Shown: one piece after another, positions 50,608 through 59,685 of the stretch
How positions within the stretch are numbered: position 1 is the first letter of the stretch
How the letters are laid out: the number at the start of each line of letters is the position of its first letter
DNA from: Gemmatimonadota bacterium
Lineage (GTDB): Bacteria > Gemmatimonadota > Gemmatimonadetes > Gemmatimonadales > GWC2-71-9
Direction: 5' to 3'
DNA: 64,000 nt
NCBI GenBank assembly: GCA_003222085.1
Contig: QHUK01000040.1
Location: 1 to 64,000 of the forward strand
The notes under the pieces: generated by a model
What the model saw: the letters and a program-made list of their open reading frames with translations, nothing else
Told to the model about the DNA's origin: nothing
Database searches by the model: none
Position numbers and translations under genes: made by a program

Positions 50608-50648
50608 GGCGGTGGAGGGCGGTGGAGGGCGGTGGAGGATGGTGGAGG
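50608..50648 (+). repeat. 10-bp tandem repeat, family F
   Basis: The unit GGCGGTGGAG repeats three times and a GATGGTGGAG variant follows, starting two bases after the UbiD-type stop. There is no opposing arm. It occupies part of the 85-base gap before the UbiA-type start. Confidence 0.65.
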
Positions 50649-50691
50649 TGCGCCCCGCGAGGGGCAGACGCTCGTGGGCGAAGGCCTGCTG

Positions 50692-51540
50692 ATGCGGTAT
50701 GTCAACTTCGTCAAACTGCCGCATACCATTTTCGCGCTGCCCTTCGCGCTGCTCGGACTGCTCGTCGCATCCCGCCAGCAGGCGATCACCTGGCGCATGC
50801 TGGGCTTGGTCGTGCTGGCGTTCACCTGCGCGCGGTTCGTGGCGCTCGGGTTCAACCGCATCGCGGACCGGGAGCTCGACGCGCGGAACCCGCGGACCCG
50901 GGCCCGGGAGCTGCCGTCAGGACGACTCACGCTCCGGCAGGCCTGGGTCGCCGTGGTCGTGGCGGCCGTGGCGTTTCTCGGGACGGCGTGGGCGCTGAAC
51001 CCCCTGTGCCTCGCGCTGGCGCCGTTCGCCCTCCTGTTCATCTCAGCTTACAGCTACGCCAAGCGCTTCACGCACTGGTCCCACCTCTGGCTCGGTCTGG
51101 CGGACGGGATCGCTACCCCGGCGGGGTATCTCGCCGTCACCGGGCGGTGGAGCGAGCCGTGGTGGCTCCTCCCGGTTGGTGCGCTCGCCGTGACCTTCTG
51201 GGTGGGCGGGTTCGACGTGTTCTACGCGCTCCCCGACGAGGCCTTCGATCGCGCCGAGCGGCTCGAGTCGTTGGTGGTGCGGCTCGGCCAGGCGCCCGCC
51301 ATTCTGGTCGCCAAGTTGTGGCATGGCTTGGCGCTGGTGGCGTTGGTGCTGTTCGGGATCGGGGCGCACCTCGGGCTCGCCTACTACGCCGGCGTTGCCG
51401 TCGGGGCGGGGCTGATTGCCTGGGAGCACCACCTCGTGAAACCCGGAGACCTGTCGCGGCTCAATGCCGCCTTCTTCACCGCCAATGGCATTGTCAGCAT
51501 CGTCGTGTTCCTGGGCGCGTTGGTGGATCGAATTCTGTGA
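50692..51540 (+). CDS. UbiA prenyltransferase, likely menaquinone pathway (MqnP-type)
   Basis: 282 residues from ATG 50692; a GTG upstream (50674) is possible. Eight or nine membrane segments with the two Asp-rich motifs of UbiA: FNRIADRELDARNPRTRARE (first) and DVFYALPDEAFDRAERLES (second). KLPHTIFALPFALLGLLVA is the usual N-terminus. UbiA enzymes attach the polyprenyl tail to an aromatic ring in the membrane. With UbiD- and UbiX-type genes either side, the substrate is probably 1,4-dihydroxy-6-naphthoate in the futalosine pathway. The stop is followed immediately by a family B repeat. Confidence 0.92.
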   Translation: MRYVNFVKLPHTIFALPFALLGLLVASRQQAITWRMLGLVVLAFTCARFVALGFNRIADRELDARNPRTRARELPSGRLTLRQAWVAVVVAAVAFLGTAWALNPLCLALAPFALLFISAYSYAKRFTHWSHLWLGLADGIATPAGYLAVTGRWSEPWWLLPVGALAVTFWVGGFDVFYALPDEAFDRAERLESLVVRLGQAPAILVAKLWHGLALVALVLFGIGAHLGLAYYAGVAVGAGLIAWEHHLVKPGDLSRLNAAFFTANGIVSIVVFLGALVDRIL

Positions 51541-51627
51541 AACGCGGAGCGCGGAAGTCGGAACGCGGAACGGCCGGGCGAGCGCCGGTCGCGCCTGTTC
51601 CCCCTTCCGCGTTCCGCGTTCCGCGTT
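51541..51627. repeat. Heptamer inverted repeat, family B copy 4
   Basis: Left arm 51541-51571: AAC, then GCGGAGC, GCGGAAG, TCGGAAC, GCGGAAC, beginning at the first base after the UbiA stop. Right arm 51595-51627: CTGTTCC and inverted heptamers. The 23-base loop contains its own GCCGG/CCGGC-type pairing. The remaining 67 bases before the UbiX start show nothing further. Confidence 0.85.
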
Positions 51628-51694
51628 CTCCGCCGCCCCCTCGGCCGCCGGCGCATCCCACGCGTTCCCCGACCCCGAACCGCCGCGGGCGCTG

Positions 51695-52282
51695 ATGAGC
51701 AAGCTTCCGGTAATCCTCGCCATCACCGGCGCCTCCGGCGCCCCCTACGGCGTGCGATTGCTGGAGATGCTCGTCGTGCACAACGTGCCCACCTGGCTGC
51801 TGGTCTCGAGCCATGGTTGGCGACTCCTCGGCGAAGAGTGCGGCATCACGGACGATCGCGCGTTGAAGAAGGCGACGGGCGGCGACTGGGCGAGCCTGCG
51901 GATGTTCGACGACACGGATCGTGGCGCCGAGCCCGCCTCGGGGTCGGTGAAGACGGCAGGAATGGTGATCTGCCCCTGCTCGATGGGGACCGTGGCGGCG
52001 ATCGCGCACGGCACGAGCCGCAGCTTGATCGAGCGCGCGGCCGACGTGGCGCTCAAGGAGCGTCGCACCCTGATCCTGGTCCCTCGCGAGACGCCGCTCT
52101 CGCTGGTGCATCTGCGCAACCTCACGCTCGCTACGGAGGCCGGCGCGGTCGTCCTTCCTGCGGCGCCAGGGTTCTATCACAAGCCGCAGCAGGTGCGCGA
52201 CCTCGTGGACTTCGTGGTGCAGCGCATCGTCGACCATCTGGGACTCGACATCGCGCTGGTGAAGCGCTGGGAAGAGAAATAG
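51695..52282 (+). CDS. UbiX flavin prenyltransferase (MqnM-type)
   Basis: 195 residues from ATG 51695. The UbiX/Pad1 fold is marked by VILAITGASGAPYGVRLLEM, LLVSSHGWRLL, MVICPCSMGTVAAIAHGTSR, SLIERAADVALKERRTLILV PRETPLSLVHLRNLTLATEA, and PAAPGFYHKPQQVRDLVDFV. It joins dimethylallyl phosphate to FMN, giving prFMN for the UbiD-type enzyme encoded upstream. The P-R-E-T-P segment and the Ser/Glu residues known to contact FMN are present. Soluble. Confidence 0.93.
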   Translation: MSKLPVILAITGASGAPYGVRLLEMLVVHNVPTWLLVSSHGWRLLGEECGITDDRALKKATGGDWASLRMFDDTDRGAEPASGSVKTAGMVICPCSMGTVAAIAHGTSRSLIERAADVALKERRTLILVPRETPLSLVHLRNLTLATEAGAVVLPAAPGFYHKPQQVRDLVDFVVQRIVDHLGLDIALVKRWEEK

Positions 52283-52288
52283 TTGCGC

Positions 52289-52310
52289 GACGCTACGATG
52301 CTACGTTGTC
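52289..52310 (+). repeat. 8-bp tandem repeat, family E copy 2
   Basis: GACGCTAC, GATGCTAC, GTTGTC, between the UbiX stop (52282) and the phosphodiesterase GTG (52321). It is related to the array at 30116-30136. No opposing arm is seen. Confidence 0.4.
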
Positions 52311-52320
52311 AGAGGGTGCG

Positions 52321-52803
52321 GTGAGAGTCGGGGTGATCTCCGACACGCACGGCTTGCTGCGGCCCGAAGTCTTCGACGTCTTCAAGAAGGTCGACCACAT
52401 CCTGCACGCCGGCGACGTCGGCGGGGCACAGATCCTCATCGAGCTCGAGGCGCTCGCGCCTGTCACGGCTGTCTACGGCAACGCGGATCCGCCGGAGCTT
52501 CGCGCTCGCCTGCCCCAGGTCGCCCACCTGGAGCTCGACGGGTTCGTCATCGTGGTGACGCACGGAGACCAGTTCGGCCATCCGACTCCGGCCAAGCTGC
52601 ATGAAGCCTTCCCGCGCGCCGAGATCATCGTGTATGGGCATACCCACAAGCCGCTGCTCGAGCTGGTGGACCGGACGGTGACCGTGATGAATCCCGGCGG
52701 GGCGGGGCACCAGCGGTTCAATCTCAAGCCGTCCGTGGGGATCATGGAGCTCGAGCCGGGGATTCCGCCGCGGGCACGGTTGGTGGGGCTGACCGCGCCG
52801 TAA
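52321..52803 (+). CDS. YfcE/MJ0936-type phosphodiesterase
   Basis: 160 residues from GTG 52321, with GAGG six bases upstream. Calcineurin-like motifs: VGVISDTHGLLRPEV (D-x-H), LHAGDVGG (G-D), VYGNADPPEL (G-N), VVTHGDQFG and VYGHTHKPL (G-H-x-H). The standard two-metal centre is intact. YfcE-type proteins hydrolyse phosphodiesters of unclear physiological identity. It is the last gene of the menaquinone run. After it, 52804-52962 is intergenic and holds no feature I can name. Confidence 0.88.
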   Translation: MRVGVISDTHGLLRPEVFDVFKKVDHILHAGDVGGAQILIELEALAPVTAVYGNADPPELRARLPQVAHLELDGFVIVVTHGDQFGHPTPAKLHEAFPRAEIIVYGHTHKPLLELVDRTVTVMNPGGAGHQRFNLKPSVGIMELEPGIPPRARLVGLTAP

Positions 52804-52962
52804 AGCGCTGCACGCCTCAGCGGCGCTCGCGCCACATCGCGGGCGGCGTCGCCACGCAAAACTCCGGACGCAGGGCCGCCACGCCGCTCGGTCGCGACTC
52901 GTTTCAGAGGGCATCAGTCTTGCGGCGGCGCCGCGGTCGACCCGCATCTTGAGGCTCGTCCC

Positions 52963-55623
52963 ATGCGTCGCGCCCTGTCGGTTTCTCTCTTCCTCCTGTC
53001 CGTCACCGTCCAGCAAGCTTGTCAACGCGACGCAGCGACGGCGCCACAGGTGTTCGCGCCGAGCGCGGCACTCGCGGGGGTCTTCAAGGCCAGTATCGCG
53101 TTCACCAGCGACCGGGACGGCAGCGCGGGGATCTACAGGATCAACCCAGACGGATCCGGTGAGATACGACTCGCGAAGGGGTCTGCGCCGAGCTGGTCGC
53201 CCGACGGGTCGCAGATCGCGTTCGTGGACTTCGTGGACGGCCGTCCGGAGATCTTCGTCATGAACGCGGACGGATCAGCCCCGCTGCGCTTGACCGACAA
53301 CCGGGACGTGTCCCCCAGCTGGTCGCCCGACGGGCGACAGATCGCGTTCATGAGCTCGCGCGACGGCAACGCGGAGATCTACGTGATGAACGTGGACGGA
53401 TCAGCCGTGACCCGGCTGACGACCAACTCGGCTCGTGACGATGAGCCGAGTTGGTCCCCCGATGGGCGGAAGATCGCGTTCACCAGCAACCGGGATGGCA
53501 ACGACGAGATCTACGTCATGAACGCCGACGGATCGTCTCAAACGCGCCTGACGAACAATCCGACCACTGACCGATCGCCGACGTGGTCGCCCGACGGGCA
53601 ACGAATCGCGTTCGCAAGCGACCCGGGCTTCAATTTTGACATCTATGCCATGAACCTCGACGGATCGGCCCTGACGCGGCTGACGAACAATTCGTCAATT
53701 GAACTCGAGCCAAGTTGGTCCCCAGACGGCCAGCAGATCGCGTTCATGAGTTTTCGAGACGGAAACCACGAGATCTATGTCATGAACGCCGACGGATCGG
53801 CCCAGACGCGGCTGACCAACAATCCGGCCACCGATCAAGAGCCCGCATGGTCGCCCAAGATCCCCAGCCGTAGTCCAGCGCGCCTTGCCTTCACGGCCCA
53901 GCCACCGGCAGGGACCTGGGCGAACGCGGCGATCTCGCCCGCCGTCCAGGTCACCGTGGTAGACGAGTCGGGCGACCTCGTCCCAGGAGGCACCGTGCGG
54001 CTCGCGCTCGGCACGAGTCCGGCACCGGGCGCGACCCTCTCCGGAACCACGACCGCTTTGATCGTCCACGGCGTTGCGACGTTCAGCGACGTGCGCATCG
54101 ACCAGCTGGGACGAGGCTACACCCTGCTCGCCGAGACGGCCCGCCACGTGTCCGGGACCAGTACTCCGTTCACGATCGTGGAGCGGGCGACGCACCTCGC
54201 CTTTGTGACCCAGCCGCCAGCGACCGTCGACGGCGGGGCAGCGATCACCGTGCGGGTGGCGATTCAAGACACGCTCGGCAATACGCTCACCAATGCGAGC
54301 GCACCCGTGACGCTCGCACTGGCGCCGCATCCGACCGGGGTGACCATGGCGACGATCACGGTGGAGACGGTGGACGGAATCGCGACGTTCTCCGACGTGC
54401 ACATCGACCAGCTCGGCAGCGGCTATCAGTTCGAGGTTGCGTCGCCCGGGCGCGCCGGCGCGACGAGCAGCCCGTTTGCCGTGCAGGCGACGTTCACCTT
54501 CGTGGATGCCGGGACCCGCGAGAGTTGCGGTGTGACCACGCACGGCGCGGCGTACTGCTGGGGCAACAACCTCTGGGGTTCGCTCGGGAGCGGGAAGGGA
54601 GGGGTGGATGCGACTCCACAACAGCCGTTCTCCTGGCCGAGCCCGCTGCCGGTGTGGGGTGGACTGGTGTTCACGGGCACCAGTGCGGGGCGCGGTTCGG
54701 CAGTGTGCGGCGTGACGACAAACGGCGCCGCGTACTGTTGGGGCATGGGTTCCGACGGGCAGCGAGGCGACGGCCGCGGCGGCGGCACCGGAGCCAGGTC
54801 GGCGAACACGCCGCGAGCAGTGCTGGGCGGCCTCACGTTTACAACGATCAGTGCGGGTGGTGCACACACTTGCGGTGTGACCACGAGCGGCGTGGCGTAC
54901 TGTTGGGGCTCCGGCCTGAGTGGTGCACTCGGCACCGGCAGCTTTGTCTTCATGTACACCGCGCCGACTACGCCGGTCGCGGGCGGGTTCAGCTTCGCCA
55001 CGGTCAGCGCGGGGAGCGGTCACACCTGCGGTGTGACCACGAGCGGCGCGCCATACTGCTGGGGTTCCAACGGATCGGGGCAGTTGGGCGACGGCACCAC
55101 CACCCAATCGTTCGGCCCGGTGTCGGTCGCGGGCGGGCTCGCCTTCACGACGATCAGTGCGGGTGGTGCATACAGCTGCGGCTTGACCACTGACGGCACG
55201 GCGTATTGTTGGGGCAGCAATGCCCATGGCGAGCTCGGGGACGGGACGACGGCTCAACAGGCGACGCCCGTACCCGTCGCGGGCAGCCTCCATTTTGCGA
55301 CGATCAGTGCGGGGAGTGCTCACACATGTGGTGTTACGACAAGCGGTGACGCCTACTGCTGGGGTGCCAACCCGGACGGCCGGATCGGGGACGGGACGAC
55401 ATCGCAAGCGACGACGCCGGTGAGAGTCGCGGGCGGGTTCGCGTTCACGACGGTCCGGGCCGGGGACAATCACTCGTGCGGCGTGACCACGAGCCGCGAG
55501 GCCTACTGCTGGGGTGCCAATGACCTCGGTCAGCTCGGCAACGGGACGCAGAACGCGACCCTGACGCCGGTGCCGGTGGCGACCGGGACCCCGAGCATGA
55601 CCGCCATGAGGGCCGTGCAGTGA
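52963..55623 (+). CDS. PD40-Ig-RCC1 chimeric surface lipoprotein
   Basis: 886 residues. The signal ends VTVQQAC (lipobox). Residues about 45-300 hold six PD40 repeats (IAFTSDRDG, IYVMNADGS, LTNNP, W SPDGxxIAF pattern). Residues 305-510 hold two Ig-like domains, each starting LAF(T/V)xQPP and ending TFSDVxIDQLGxGY. The rest is seven RCC1-like repeats, each with CGVTT ... AYCWG, so each blade carries two Cys that probably form a disulfide, closing a seven-bladed propeller. The combination of two propellers and Ig spacers is unusual. It is expected at the cell surface, binding a ligand or protein. A paralogue follows directly. Confidence 0.85.
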   Translation: MRRALSVSLFLLSVTVQQACQRDAATAPQVFAPSAALAGVFKASIAFTSDRDGSAGIYRINPDGSGEIRLAKGSAPSWSPDGSQIAFVDFVDGRPEIFVMNADGSAPLRLTDNRDVSPSWSPDGRQIAFMSSRDGNAEIYVMNVDGSAVTRLTTNSARDDEPSWSPDGRKIAFTSNRDGNDEIYVMNADGSSQTRLTNNPTTDRSPTWSPDGQRIAFASDPGFNFDIYAMNLDGSALTRLTNNSSIELEPSWSPDGQQIAFMSFRDGNHEIYVMNADGSAQTRLTNNPATDQEPAWSPKIPSRSPARLAFTAQPPAGTWANAAISPAVQVTVVDESGDLVPGGTVRLALGTSPAPGATLSGTTTALIVHGVATFSDVRIDQLGRGYTLLAETARHVSGTSTPFTIVERATHLAFVTQPPATVDGGAAITVRVAIQDTLGNTLTNASAPVTLALAPHPTGVTMATITVETVDGIATFSDVHIDQLGSGYQFEVASPGRAGATSSPFAVQATFTFVDAGTRESCGVTTHGAAYCWGNNLWGSLGSGKGGVDATPQQPFSWPSPLPVWGGLVFTGTSAGRGSAVCGVTTNGAAYCWGMGSDGQRGDGRGGGTGARSANTPRAVLGGLTFTTISAGGAHTCGVTTSGVAYCWGSGLSGALGTGSFVFMYTAPTTPVAGGFSFATVSAGSGHTCGVTTSGAPYCWGSNGSGQLGDGTTTQSFGPVSVAGGLAFTTISAGGAYSCGLTTDGTAYCWGSNAHGELGDGTTAQQATPVPVAGSLHFATISAGSAHTCGVTTSGDAYCWGANPDGRIGDGTTSQATTPVRVAGGFAFTTVRAGDNHSCGVTTSREAYCWGANDLGQLGNGTQNATLTPVPVATGTPSMTAMRAVQ

Positions 55624-55782
55624 GTGCGCATTAGCTCCCGTGGCGCCGCCGCAACAGGTGCAGTCGGCGCTGAGTAACGTCGGTCCCACCGAAGCACGAT
55701 TGCGGCGTGTGGGCGAGGGCATTCGGATTGCAACGCTCCAGAGTCAACCGATTCGCCCGAGGGTGTCCCCACGCGCCGCATC

Positions 55783-57273
55783 CTGCCAGCCTCAGTCACG
55801 CTGCTCGCGATCGTCCTGCAGGCATGTGACCCTTATCTACCGGCCGGGCCACAGGGGTCCTCCTCTGCCGGAGTGAGCCGCGCGGCTGTGCAGCTGGCCT
55901 TCGTAACGTCCTCCCCCGCGAGCGGCGAGGCGAATGGCGTGATCTCCCCGGCGCTCCAGGTCGCGGTGCAAGACTCGCTGGGCAATACGGTTCTGGGGGC
56001 GACCCGAACCGTGACCGTCGCCCTCGCCGCCAATCCGAGCGAGGCCGTCCTCCTTGGTACCACGACGGTGGCGACGATCGATGGGATCGCGACGTTCGCC
56101 GACCTGCGCGTGGATCGCCCCGGGAGCGGCTACACGCTGGCCGCCAGCGGGGACGGACTCACCACAGCGACGACCGCGCCGTTCGCCGTGCACGTGACCT
56201 TCACCTCCGTGGACGGCGGGTATGTGCACACCTGTGGCGTGACGACCGACGGCGCCGCGTATTGCTGGGGCGATAACTTCTCCGGTCAGCTCGGGGAGGG
56301 GACCTCGCCCGCGGCCTGGTACCGGTCGAGCCCGGCGCCCGTCGCGGGGGGGCTGAGGTTCACGATGATCAGCACCGGTGTGTGGCACACGTGTGGCGTG
56401 ACCCCGGGCGGCGCGGCGTATTGCTGGGGGGACAACTTCTTCGGACAGCTGGGGGACGGCACCAGCGTCGCGAGGGCGACCCCGGTGCCCGTCGCCGGCG
56501 GGCTCCGCTTCGCCGCCGTGAGCGCCGGCTCCTTCCACACCTGCGGCGTGACGGCGAGCGGCGCGGCGTACTGCTGGGGCGACAATCAAAATGGACAGCT
56601 CGGCGACGGGACCACGGACCGGCGAACGACGCCGGTGCCCGTGAAGGGCGCGTTTACCTTCACCACGATCAGCGCCGGGCATGCACACACGTGCGGCGTG
56701 ATCTCAAGCGGCGTCGCGGTCTGTTGGGGCGACGACGGCAGCGGTCAGCTGGGCGACGGCACGCCGGGCGCCGCCGACCACGCCCTGTACCGGCCGTACC
56801 CCACTCCCGTCGTGGGCGTGCGCGGCTTTGCCAGGGTAAGCGCCGGCAACGTCCACACGTGCGGCACGACCACGCATGGCGCCGCGTATTGCTGGGGCTA
56901 TAACGTCTGGGGCCAGCTCGGGGACGGCACGACGACCCAGCGCTCGATGCCGGCACGCGTCACCGGCCGGCTGCGCTTCTCCGTGGTGGACGCGGGCAGC
57001 TACTTCAGCTGCGGCGTGACGATCAGCGGTGCGGCATACTGCTGGGGCGAGAACCTGGACGGTGAGCTTGGCGACGGGACGACCGTTTCCCAGAGCAGTC
57101 CCGTCCCGGTAGCCGGTGGGCTCGACTTCGCCGCCGTGAGGGCCGGGTGGTACCACGTGTGCGGGCGCATGAAGACCGGCGCCGGCACGTACTGCTGGGG
57201 CTATAACGCTCACGGCCAGCTCGGCGAGGGCACGACGGTCTCGGGCCTCACGCCGGTGCCGGTGGTGCAGTGA
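55783..57273 (+). CDS. Ig-RCC1 surface lipoprotein; start region disrupted
   Basis: About 496 residues. From a CTG at 55783 the frame reads LPASVTLLAIVLQACDPYLP, a lipoprotein signal, then one Ig-like domain (LAFVTSSPASGEANGVISPA, TFADLRVDRPGSGY) and seven RCC1 repeats with CGVTT ... AYCWG Cys pairs, closely similar to the preceding gene. No ordinary start is in frame. A GTG at 55763 would be in frame if the run of four C after it had five, giving MSPTRR before ILPAS. So the gene may be frameshifted or the sequence may have one base missing. A GTG at 55873 would skip the signal peptide. Confidence 0.75.
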   Translation: MPASVTLLAIVLQACDPYLPAGPQGSSSAGVSRAAVQLAFVTSSPASGEANGVISPALQVAVQDSLGNTVLGATRTVTVALAANPSEAVLLGTTTVATIDGIATFADLRVDRPGSGYTLAASGDGLTTATTAPFAVHVTFTSVDGGYVHTCGVTTDGAAYCWGDNFSGQLGEGTSPAAWYRSSPAPVAGGLRFTMISTGVWHTCGVTPGGAAYCWGDNFFGQLGDGTSVARATPVPVAGGLRFAAVSAGSFHTCGVTASGAAYCWGDNQNGQLGDGTTDRRTTPVPVKGAFTFTTISAGHAHTCGVISSGVAVCWGDDGSGQLGDGTPGAADHALYRPYPTPVVGVRGFARVSAGNVHTCGTTTHGAAYCWGYNVWGQLGDGTTTQRSMPARVTGRLRFSVVDAGSYFSCGVTISGAAYCWGENLDGELGDGTTVSQSSPVPVAGGLDFAAVRAGWYHVCGRMKTGAGTYCWGYNAHGQLGEGTTVSGLTPVPVVQ

Positions 57274-57280
57274 CAGCGGT

Positions 57281-58372
57281 CTAGCGCGTCGCTGGCGCCG
57301 GCTGTTTGCCCGTTCGCTCGACCACCCGTGGCATCACCGGTGCTCCCGGCGCGAGCAGCTCCAGGCCGCCCACCACGACCTGCTCACCGGCGTTCACGCC
57401 CTTCGTCACCTCGACGAACCCCGGCGTGCGGACGCCGAGCTCAACCGGACGGCGGTCGGCCTTCCCCGCGACCACGACCCACACCGCGTTGGCCCCTTCG
57501 GCCGGCACCACCGCCTCTTCGGGAAGGACGATCGCTTTGGGGCGTACCGCGATCACCAGGTGCGCCTCGATGAACATCCCCGGCTGGAGCAGCCGGGCGG
57601 GATTGGACACGCGCGCTTTCACCAGGATGGTGCGGCCCGGCAGCTGCACCACCGGGTCGACGAAGTCCACCTGTCCGGTGAAGTCGCGACCCGCGATGGC
57701 GGCGACACGGAACGACACGTTCTGTCCCGGCTTCAAGTCTCGCGCGAACCGCTCCGGCACCTGGAACGCGGCGCGCTGCGGGTTCACCGTATGGAGCGAG
57801 ACGAGCTTCGTGCTGCTGGTGACGTAGTCGCCCAGGCTCACGTAGCGCTGTCCCACCGCGCCGGCGAACGGCGCCCGCACCGTCGTGCGGTCGAGCCGGA
57901 TGCGCTGCAGGTCGTACTGTGCCTGCGCGCTGCGGGCCTCGGCCTCGGCCTTCTCGAGATCGGCGGCGGAGGAGGCGTTCTGCTGCGCCAGCTCCTTCGC
58001 GCGTGCCAGCGCTTGCTGCGCGAGGTCCCGCTGGGCCTCGAGCTGGGCGACCTGGGCCTTGAGCTGGGCGTCGTCCACCTTGAAGAGCGGCGTCCCCTGG
58101 TCGACCTCCTGTCCTTCGCGGACCGGGATCTCGACGATGCGGCCGTCCACTTCGGGGCGGAGGTCGATCGATTGCACCGCCTCGATCTGTCCCGTCGCCG
58201 CGATTTCATCGCGCACCGTGTCGGTGCGGGCGACGGCCACCTCGACCGGCATTCCCATGGGCGCGCCGCCGCCGAAGCCGGCCGCTCCGCCCGCCTTACC
58301 CTTCTTGCACCCGCCGATGGCGACCACCGCACCCACGACAACCACCCACCACGCACCACGCATTGTGTTCAT
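57281..58372 (-). CDS. RND efflux membrane-fusion (adaptor) protein
   Basis: 363 residues from ATG 58372, six bases past the TolC-like stop. A lipoprotein signal (VVGAVVAIGGC) and a Gly-rich linker lead to the HlyD-family body: VAVARTDTVRDEIAATGQIE, EVDGRIVEIPVREGQEVDQG TPLFKVDD, a coiled-coil hairpin (AQLEAQRDLAQQALARAKEL), TTVRAPFAGAVGQRYVSLGD YV, and a C-terminal RPVELGVRTPGFVEVTKGVN AGEQVVVGG. It bridges inner-membrane pump and outer-membrane channel. It is the last gene of the operon beginning with the RND pump. Confidence 0.93.
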   Translation of the reverse strand: MNTMRGAWWVVVVGAVVAIGGCKKGKAGGAAGFGGGAPMGMPVEVAVARTDTVRDEIAATGQIEAVQSIDLRPEVDGRIVEIPVREGQEVDQGTPLFKVDDAQLKAQVAQLEAQRDLAQQALARAKELAQQNASSAADLEKAEAEARSAQAQYDLQRIRLDRTTVRAPFAGAVGQRYVSLGDYVTSSTKLVSLHTVNPQRAAFQVPERFARDLKPGQNVSFRVAAIAGRDFTGQVDFVDPVVQLPGRTILVKARVSNPARLLQPGMFIEAHLVIAVRPKAIVLPEEAVVPAEGANAVWVVVAGKADRRPVELGVRTPGFVEVTKGVNAGEQVVVGGLELLAPGAPVMPRVVERTGKQPAPATR

Positions 58373-58377
58373 CACGC

Positions 58378-59685
58378 TCACCGCACTTCCTGTTCGGGGA
58401 ACAGCCGGCGGCCGAGGATCGCCTCGAGTCCCGCCAGCGTGAGTCGAGTGGCGTAGCGTGCCTGGACCAGGGCGGCCTCCGCGTCGACCAGCCGGAGCTG
58501 AGCCTCGAGCAGGTCGAGGATCGTCGTCGCGCCGGCACGATAGCGGCTCTGCTGGACGCGAAAGTTCTCCCGCGCCACGGCGACGTCGCCCGCCGAGATG
58601 TCGGCGACGGTCCGTGCCGTCGTGAACCCGTCGTACGCCGCCGTGACGTCGCGACGCACGGAGCGCTCCAGGGTCTCGCGAGTCGCGCGAGCGACGTCGC
58701 GATTCACCCGCGCCTGGCTGAGGGCGTTCTCCCGCTGGAAGTTGTCCCAGACCGGGAAGGAGACCGCCAGGGTCAGCTGCGTGAACTTCCGGCTCGTGGG
58801 GTAGAAGCGGTTGTCGAACGCGATCCCCGTCCCCGTGAGCGTGGCGTGCGGCAGATAGCTGCCCAGCCGCCACCGGTACGAGGCCGCCGCGGCGCGCTCG
58901 GTGGCCCGGGCCCGCCGGTAGTCTGGTCCGCGGAGGGCGGCTTCTTCGACGGCGGCGTCGAGCGTCAACGGCAGCCCGGTCGGGAGCACGCTGTCGAGCG
59001 GTGCCGCTTCCACCGGCCCCCCCGCGCCCACGCGACTGCCGAGGGTGAGCCGTGACACGCGCAGGGCGAACTCCTGGCGCAGCAGCTCCTCGCGTGCCTG
59101 CGAGAGCTCCAATCGCAGCTGGAGCGAATCCGTCTGTACGGCGGCACCCGACACGACGCGGGCTCGGCCCACGGCGAGCTGCTGCTCGGCGCGTTGCACC
59201 CGCTCGCGTGCCACGCGGACCAATTCCTCGCCCGCCAGGACGGCGTAGTAGTTCTGCTCGGTCAAGAGGGCCGCCGCGAACCGCGCCTGCAGCTCGCCGG
59301 CGTGGGCGCCATCGAGCGCCGCCGCCGAGCGGCTGAGCTCCGCCACCTTCTGTCCCCCGGTGAACAAGTCGTAGCGCAACGTCACCTGGGCCTGCACGGA
59401 ATAGGTCTCGGGCTTCAACGTCCCGAAGTTGAAGAACGCCGGCAAGTTCTTGGTCGCATCGGTCTCGACGCTCACCGCCGGCACGAGGAAGACCGTGAAC
59501 GCGCTGCGCCGTGCCCACGCCGCGTTGTCCACCTGGCCGATGGCGGCGACGTAGTTCGGGTCGAGCCCCGTGGCCCGGCGCAGCGCGTCGGCGAGCGTCA
59601 CGACCGGAAGCGAGTCCTCCAGGAGCGCGGGGAGCTGCGCGGTGCCGGCCGCCTGGAGCTGCAGCGCCGCTAGCAGGGCCAGCAT
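58378..59685 (-). CDS. TolC-family outer-membrane channel
   Basis: 435 residues, the usual length. TolC features: VTLADALRRATGLDPNYVAA at the N-terminus, long Ala/Arg-rich coiled coils (AQVTLRYDLFTGGQKVAELS, ELVRVARERVQRAEQQLAVG, GAAVQTDSLQLRLELSQARE), and a second-half repeat with FPVWDNFQRENALSQARVNR and GATTILDLLEAQLRLVDAEA. The mature protein should form a trimeric barrel-tunnel. The start overlaps the RND stop by one base (TGATG). Signal peptide is short (LLAALQLQAAGTAQ). Confidence 0.92.
   Translation of the reverse strand: MLALLAALQLQAAGTAQLPALLEDSLPVVTLADALRRATGLDPNYVAAIGQVDNAAWARRSAFTVFLVPAVSVETDATKNLPAFFNFGTLKPETYSVQAQVTLRYDLFTGGQKVAELSRSAAALDGAHAGELQARFAAALLTEQNYYAVLAGEELVRVARERVQRAEQQLAVGRARVVSGAAVQTDSLQLRLELSQAREELLRQEFALRVSRLTLGSRVGAGGPVEAAPLDSVLPTGLPLTLDAAVEEAALRGPDYRRARATERAAAASYRWRLGSYLPHATLTGTGIAFDNRFYPTSRKFTQLTLAVSFPVWDNFQRENALSQARVNRDVARATRETLERSVRRDVTAAYDGFTTARTVADISAGDVAVARENFRVQQSRYRAGATTILDLLEAQLRLVDAEAALVQARYATRLTLAGLEAILGRRLFPEQEVR

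Noticed and set aside
48900-51041. Long minus-strand open frame across the UbiD/UbiA-type genes
   Set aside because: Antisense shadow with no domain; the plus-strand genes have full family motifs.
53695-55722. Long minus-strand open frame opposite the RCC1 protein
   Set aside because: It is a mirror of the repeated RCC1 DNA and shows only repeat-derived patterns.
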